Shown here: piece by piece, positions 13,169 through 17,821 of the stretch
Position numbering within the stretch: position 1 is the first letter of the stretch
Layout: every line of letters starts with the position of its first letter
DNA from: Flavobacteriales bacterium
GTDB lineage: Bacteria; Bacteroidota; Bacteroidia; Flavobacteriales_F; PHOS-HE28
Assembly (NCBI GenBank): GCA_020635725.1
Contig: JACJZF010000019.1
Span: forward strand, 1 to 17,821
DNA length: 17,821 bases
Reading direction: 5' to 3'
The notes under the pieces: generated by a model
The model's database searches: none
Told to the model about the DNA's origin: nothing
Seen by the model: only the letters and a program-made list of their open reading frames with translations
Position numbers and translations under genes: made by a program

Positions 13169-16100
13169 ATGAAGAGTCGAGACTTTTCAAGCAACACGGC
13201 GCCTCTGCGCAACTGGCGAATGTCCGGCCTACTGGGCGTCGCCTTATTCCTCTTCGGCATCGGCGCGAAAGCGCAAGTAGACGTGACGGCCACGGCAGGC
13301 ACGCTATCACAGTCTTACACCACCCTGGGTGCCGCGTTCACAGCAATCAATGCCGGTACGCACCAAGGCGTGATCACCATCGGGATCAGTGGCAACACGA
13401 CCGAGTCCGCGACGGCCTCGCTGAACAGCGGTGCCGTTGCTCCAGCCAGTTGGACCTCCATGTCCATCGCCCCTACGGGTGGGGCTCGTGTGATCACGGG
13501 CAACATCGTGGGCGCCATTGTCAAGCTGAATGGCGCGGATAACGTGACCATTGATGGGCGCATAGCGGGCAGCGGACGCAACCTGACGATCTCCAACAGC
13601 AACACTTCGGGCAGCACGGCGGCCATCTGGCTCGCCAGCGTAGCCGCGGGCAACGGATGTACGGGGAACACCATCCGTAATCTCGAGATCGCTTGCGGTG
13701 CCACCCAGAACACAAGCACGAACAGCACGTTCGGGATCATCATGTGCGGAACGTCGATCAGCACCACGACGAATGGTGTCGATAACGACAACAACACGTT
13801 CCAAGAGAACCGAATCATCCGTTGCCGGTACGGCATCACCACCCGCGGCACCACCACCAACCTGAACGAATCGCCTCAGGTGCTCAACAACATCGTTGGT
13901 CCCACGGCCTTCGGCGCTGATGAGATCGGCAAGGTGGGCATCTTCATGCAGGCGGACAACAACGCCATCGTGCGTGGCAACACCGTGCAATTCGTCGGTG
14001 GCGACTTCGCCAACACCTCAGGCGGCGCGGACCGTGTCGGCATCGGCATCGGCCAGGAGAGCTGGTCGACCGCGCCGAGCACACTGACCTCCACGAACTA
14101 CACCGTGGACCGTAACGTGATCCATGACGTTGTGGAAGAACGCACGTTCTCGGCGGTGGGCCTCCTGCTCGGAACAACGAATGGCGGCTCGGCCACGAAC
14201 AACGTGGTCTGCAGCAACATGATCTACAACGTGCGCGCGAACGGGACCTCAGGCGACCAGACGGTGGGCCTCGGCATTTCCGGAGGGCACTCGGATCAAG
14301 TGGTTTACAACAGCATCCGCCTGAGCGGCGACGTGGACCCCAACCCTAGTGCTTCCGCGACGACTAACTACGGAAGCGGCATCCGAATCGCGAACACGAA
14401 CGGCACCACGCACCTCAATCTCACGCTGAAGAACAACATCGTCTACATGGACCTCTCGAGCTCCAGCACGAGCGCGGTGAGGTACTATGCGATCAGCGGT
14501 CCGGCCAACTCGTATGCGTTCGGCACCGGCGGTGAGAACAACAACGACCTATACTACAATCCGAGCAATCCGCAGTGCCTGACTGGGGGACTAGGAACAA
14601 GTTCAGGTAACACGCTGACCACTCAATTCACCACCCTCGCAAACTGGCAGGGGGCCTACACCGTGGCCCAAGATGCGAACTCCATCCAGGTCGATCCCGG
14701 ATTCGTCTCCTCCACGGACCTGCACATCAACTCTGGAAGTACCGCTGTGAACAACCTCGGTACGCCAGTTGGCTGCACAACCGACTTTGACGGTGATACG
14801 CGCAGCGGCTCGACTCCGGATATCGGCGCGGACGAGTACGCACCCGTTACTTGCACCGGCACGCCGAATGTGCCGACCGCGGCCTTCACTGGCGGCGCTT
14901 CGACCTGTAACGGTTCGACCAAAGGCATGAGCGCCACAGGCGCCACTGTGGGAGCAGGAATCAGCTACCAGTGGGAGGTGAGCACGATCGGTGGCGGTCT
15001 GGGTTTCTCCAATGTCGTAGGCGGCACGGGCGCTACCAGCACCAGCTACACTTCGGGCTCACTCAGCACGGGTACGTATTACTTCCGGCTCCGGACCAAT
15101 TGCTCGTTCACCACCCCGCCGGCGGATGTGAGCTACAGCAATGAGATCCTGCTGACGGTCTACGCCATCCCCACGGCGAGCGCCACGAACAACGGCCCTG
15201 CCTGCGCAGGCGGTACGGTTGACCTGGACGGCACAACGGACATCGGCACGTCCTACACCTGGAGCGGACCGAACGGATTCGCATCCACCTCGGAGGATCC
15301 CAGCGTGAGCCCGATCGTTGCGGCAAGTGCGGGCATCTACACCTTCACCGCCTCCGCGAACGGCTGCACCAGCACCCCCGCGACCACAACGGTGAGCGTG
15401 AATCCGCTGATCTACAGCAGCGGTGCCACGGCTTCGCCGACCACGATCTGCAGCGGAAGCACCAGTAATCTGAGCATCGTGGCGGGCACAACTTCAGCCT
15501 ACACTGTGAGCAGCGCCACATTCGGTCTGCTCAGCGGCACAGGTACCACAGCGGTGACCGGCGACGATGCCGCCGGGACGGCCATCACCATGCCTTTCGC
15601 ATTCGACTATTTCGGAACGGCCTATACCTCCGTGATTCCGTATTCGAACGGTTGGATTCAGTTGGGCACCAGCAGCGGCAGCACGAGCAGCTATAGTGTT
15701 ACCATTCCCACCGCAGGTGCGCCTGAGACGATCATCGCAGGCCTCAAGGATGATCTCAACGTGACCGGCGGCGGTACCTGCACCTACTTCACGGTTGGCA
15801 GCAGCCCCAATCGCGTGTTCGTCGTTTACTGGAATGGCGTGAAGTTCTACAACTCCGCCTCCAACAACGGCAATGCGACCTTCCAGATCCAGCTGTTCGA
15901 GAAGGACATGCACATCGAGGTGCACATCGCCGACGCGACCGATCCCGTTGCTAGTGCAAAGACGGTTGGTATCGAGGACCAAACCGGAACCGTGGGGTAC
16001 ACGCCTACTGGACGCAACAACGTGACCTTCTCAGTAGCCCCTGGCACTCCAGAGGCATGGGCCTTCTACCCCAGTGGCGGCACGCTCAGCTACAGCTGGT

Positions 16101-17821
16101 CGCCCTCTGGCGATGTGGTGAGCCCCGGCAGCGCGAGCACCGCCACCAATGCGCTCTTCGCCAGCACGCCCTTCACTGTGATCGTGAGCGACGGCACATG
16201 CTCGATCAGCAGCAACGTGACGGTGAACGTGAACGCCGCCATCACCTCGGCGAGCATCACCGGCACCGTGGAATACTGCGCTGGAGGCAGCACCACGCTC
16301 ACCGCCGTTCCGGCAGATGGCGTACCTACCTACACCTATCTCTGGAGCCCGAACGGCGAGACCACCGCGAGCATCGTGGTGAGCGCGCCCGGCAACTACA
16401 GCTGCCAGGTGGGCGACGCATGCAGCGGCAGCGTGAACACCGGCACCGCCACGGTAATCGAGAAGCCCGTGCCTACGGCGACCGCAGGCAGCAACAGCCC
16501 GGTCTGCACCGGCGATGCGATCAACCTTAGCGGCGCCACCGATATCGGTACCGCGTTCAGCTGGACCGGACCTGGCGGCTACACGAGCAGCTCGCAGAAC
16601 CCGACCATCGGTTCCGCTGCGCTCACCGACGCGGGCACGTACACCTTCACGGCGAGCCTGAACGGATGCACGAGCCTGCCCAGCAACACCAGCGTGAGCG
16701 TCAACCCCAGCCCCACGAACGTGACGGCCAATGCATCGGCGACCACCGTATGCGCAGGCAGCCAGGTGGATCTCACGAGCAGCGCCGACCCGGTGAACGT
16801 GACAGTGCTCTCGCAGAATTTCAACAGCGCCCCGGCCGGATGGACCACCGTGAACAACAGCACGGGTGGAACGCCTGCGAATACGGCTTGGACGCTCAGG
16901 CCGAATGCATACAACACCGGCGGTACCTGGGGAGCGGTGCTCAGCAGCAACGATGCAAGCCAGTTCTACCTCTCCAACTCAGATGCGGGTGGAAGCGGTA
17001 TTTCGGGTACGACTTTTCTCATTAGCCCAGTGATTGACCTGTCTAGCTACTCTGCCGTCAGCCTCGGGTTCTGGCATTACTACCGTGATCTAGGAACGAA
17101 TGATACGGCGCGGGTCCAGATCTCAACCAATGGTGGCGCTTCATGGACGGATGTGCAGGTATTCACTGCAACCACCGGGTTGCCTGCCACTTTCGCGAAT
17201 GCGACCATCAACCTGAACGCCTATGCTGGCCAGTCGAATGTGACTCTGCGTTTCCGCTACCGCTTTGGTTGGGATTACGGCTGGGCCGTGGACAACGTGA
17301 CTGTCACCGCCGCGCAGAACCTCTCCTATTCCTGGGTGAGCGCTCCTGTATACTACACCAGCAACGTGCAGAACCCCACGGGTGTGACGGTCGCTTCCGT
17401 GCCGACCACCTTCACGGTGACCGCCAGCACCGGCCTGTGCAGCACAGATGCCAACGTGGTGGTGAACGCTGACCTCACCGATACCGATGGCGACCTGATC
17501 CCCGATTGCGAGGATAGCTGCCCGACGCTTGCCGGCGAGATCGGCGATGCCTGCAACGATGGCAACCCCAATACGGTACTCGACGTGATCGATGGCACCT
17601 GCACCTGTGTGGGTCAGGCCTGCACCACCGACCTCGACATCATCTTCCAACCTGATGGCGTGAGCGACATCGGCTGGGAGCTGCGTCAGCAGGGAACGGA
17701 TATTCTGGTGCAGAGCGGCAACGGTGTGTACCCGGCCAGCCCGGGCTACAGCCTGGCCACCTGCCTGCCCGATGGTTGCTTCTACCTCGTGGTGACCGAT
17801 GACGGCGGCGACGGCATCACC
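13169..17821 (+). CDS. Giant multidomain surface protein: beta-helix, Ig-like, nidogen-like and jelly-roll domains (partial)
   Basis: The frame stays open for 1551 codons to the right edge. A signal peptide (hydrophobic 19-31, cut near AKA|Q, residues 33-36) is followed by a right-handed parallel beta-helix (about 40-557) with repeated asparagine ladders, ending in the typical DIGADEY at 551-557. Ig-like repeats follow (about 560-770), then a nidogen-like domain (about 779-968: FAFDYFGTAYTSVIPYSNGW, ending near EDQTGTVGY), more Ig repeats, a jelly-roll/MAM-like domain (about 1213-1381: QNFNSAPAGW ... ISTNGGASWTDV ... WAVDNVTVT), a thrombospondin-type-3-like Asp run (about 1436-1450) and the start of the module shared with the previous gene. 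A T9SS sorting tail is expected beyond the edge but not seen. I chose the ATG at 13169; Met-18 (13220) is an alternative that keeps the signal peptide. It is preceded by a long gene-free leader. A role in adhesion or carbohydrate binding is inferred. Confidence 0.9.
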   Translation, partial: MKSRDFSSNTAPLRNWRMSGLLGVALFLFGIGAKAQVDVTATAGTLSQSYTTLGAAFTAINAGTHQGVITIGISGNTTESATASLNSGAVAPASWTSMSIAPTGGARVITGNIVGAIVKLNGADNVTIDGRIAGSGRNLTISNSNTSGSTAAIWLASVAAGNGCTGNTIRNLEIACGATQNTSTNSTFGIIMCGTSISTTTNGVDNDNNTFQENRIIRCRYGITTRGTTTNLNESPQVLNNIVGPTAFGADEIGKVGIFMQADNNAIVRGNTVQFVGGDFANTSGGADRVGIGIGQESWSTAPSTLTSTNYTVDRNVIHDVVEERTFSAVGLLLGTTNGGSATNNVVCSNMIYNVRANGTSGDQTVGLGISGGHSDQVVYNSIRLSGDVDPNPSASATTNYGSGIRIANTNGTTHLNLTLKNNIVYMDLSSSSTSAVRYYAISGPANSYAFGTGGENNNDLYYNPSNPQCLTGGLGTSSGNTLTTQFTTLANWQGAYTVAQDANSIQVDPGFVSSTDLHINSGSTAVNNLGTPVGCTTDFDGDTRSGSTPDIGADEYAPVTCTGTPNVPTAAFTGGASTCNGSTKGMSATGATVGAGISYQWEVSTIGGGLGFSNVVGGTGATSTSYTSGSLSTGTYYFRLRTNCSFTTPPADVSYSNEILLTVYAIPTASATNNGPACAGGTVDLDGTTDIGTSYTWSGPNGFASTSEDPSVSPIVAASAGIYTFTASANGCTSTPATTTVSVNPLIYSSGATASPTTICSGSTSNLSIVAGTTSAYTVSSATFGLLSGTGTTAVTGDDAAGTAITMPFAFDYFGTAYTSVIPYSNGWIQLGTSSGSTSSYSVTIPTAGAPETIIAGLKDDLNVTGGGTCTYFTVGSSPNRVFVVYWNGVKFYNSASNNGNATFQIQLFEKDMHIEVHIADATDPVASAKTVGIEDQTGTVGYTPTGRNNVTFSVAPGTPEAWAFYPSGGTLSYSWSPSGDVVSPGSASTATNALFASTPFTVIVSDGTCSISSNVTVNVNAAITSASITGTVEYCAGGSTTLTAVPADGVPTYTYLWSPNGETTASIVVSAPGNYSCQVGDACSGSVNTGTATVIEKPVPTATAGSNSPVCTGDAINLSGATDIGTAFSWTGPGGYTSSSQNPTIGSAALTDAGTYTFTASLNGCTSLPSNTSVSVNPSPTNVTANASATTVCAGSQVDLTSSADPVNVTVLSQNFNSAPAGWTTVNNSTGGTPANTAWTLRPNAYNTGGTWGAVLSSNDASQFYLSNSDAGGSGISGTTFLISPVIDLSSYSAVSLGFWHYYRDLGTNDTARVQISTNGGASWTDVQVFTATTGLPATFANATINLNAYAGQSNVTLRFRYRFGWDYGWAVDNVTVTAAQNLSYSWVSAPVYYTSNVQNPTGVTVASVPTTFTVTASTGLCSTDANVVVNADLTDTDGDLIPDCEDSCPTLAGEIGDACNDGNPNTVLDVIDGTCTCVGQACTTDLDIIFQPDGVSDIGWELRQQGTDILVQSGNGVYPASPGYSLATCLPDGCFYLVVTDDGGDGIT
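15170..15406 (+). repeat. 79-aa Ig-like repeat, copy 1
   Basis: Residues 668-746 of the giant protein. They match residues 1102-1180 with no gaps at about 42 of 79 positions by hand alignment, including TDIGTSY/AF-W-SGP and a YTFTAS-NGCTS core. Confidence 0.75.
16472..16708 (+). repeat. 79-aa Ig-like repeat, copy 2
   Basis: Residues 1102-1180, the partner of the copy at 15170-15406. Between the two copies lie other domains, including the nidogen-like domain, so the repeats are not adjacent. Confidence 0.75.
17588..17821 (+). repeat. Shared secreted-protein module, copy in the beta-helix protein (cut by the edge)
   Basis: Residues 1474-1551 of the giant protein, 66/78 identical to residues 650-727 of the previous gene. 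The module is cut off in the middle, so its likely GGGYQLRVNSSG-type end is outside the window. Confidence 0.85.

Overview
The window looks like chromosome from a GC-rich Bacteroidota bacterium, probably Flavobacteriales-like. Several traits support this: YfhO-family and DUF4834-type membrane proteins, secreted proteins with PKD/Ig-like domains and type IX secretion (T9SS) C-terminal sorting domains, a two-component-regulator (Reg_prop) beta-propeller sensor, starts without Shine-Dalgarno sequences, and upstream elements resembling the Bacteroidota -7 box (TAnnTTTG). I cannot name the species. Because GC is high, almost every gene has long antisense shadow frames, which are left out.

Layout. 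(1) 1-1309, minus strand: a two-gene operon, a 77-aa DUF4834-like membrane protein followed 18 bases later by a YfhO-like multi-pass protein that runs off the left edge. (2) 1374-3173, plus: a DEAD-box RNA helicase with a DbpA-type RNA-binding domain, divergent from that operon. (3) 3181-4806, minus: a secreted PKD/Ig-like protein with a T9SS tail, convergent with the helicase. (4) 4970-5224, minus: an 84-aa HTH-like DNA-binding protein with a terminator behind it and a good promoter in front. (5) 5330-8404, plus: a 1024-aa transmembrane sensor with a periplasmic beta-propeller and Y_Y_Y domain and a cytoplasmic class III adenylate cyclase. (6) 8492-8935, plus: a small J-domain/KTSC fusion. 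(7) 8936-9377: a non-coding stretch unusually rich in nested inverted repeats. (8) 9378-12752, plus: a 1124-aa secreted protein with two 90-aa thrombospondin-type-3 calcium repeats and a T9SS tail, closed by a strong hairpin terminator. (9) 12753-13168: a second gene-free stretch. (10) 13169 to the right edge, plus: at least 1551 aa of a giant beta-helix/Ig/nidogen-like/jelly-roll protein that shares a nearly identical C-terminal module with the preceding gene.

Together the right half is a cell-surface block: two giant modular secreted proteins that share a recently duplicated or converted module. The left half mixes RNA metabolism, envelope proteins and a cAMP-producing sensor. No CRISPR array, tRNA, rRNA, transposase or phage gene was seen. 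The items I find most worth checking are the propeller-cyclase sensor, the operator-like dyad and multi-branched leader in 8936-9377, and the shared module of the two giant proteins. Nothing here proves a wholly new system.
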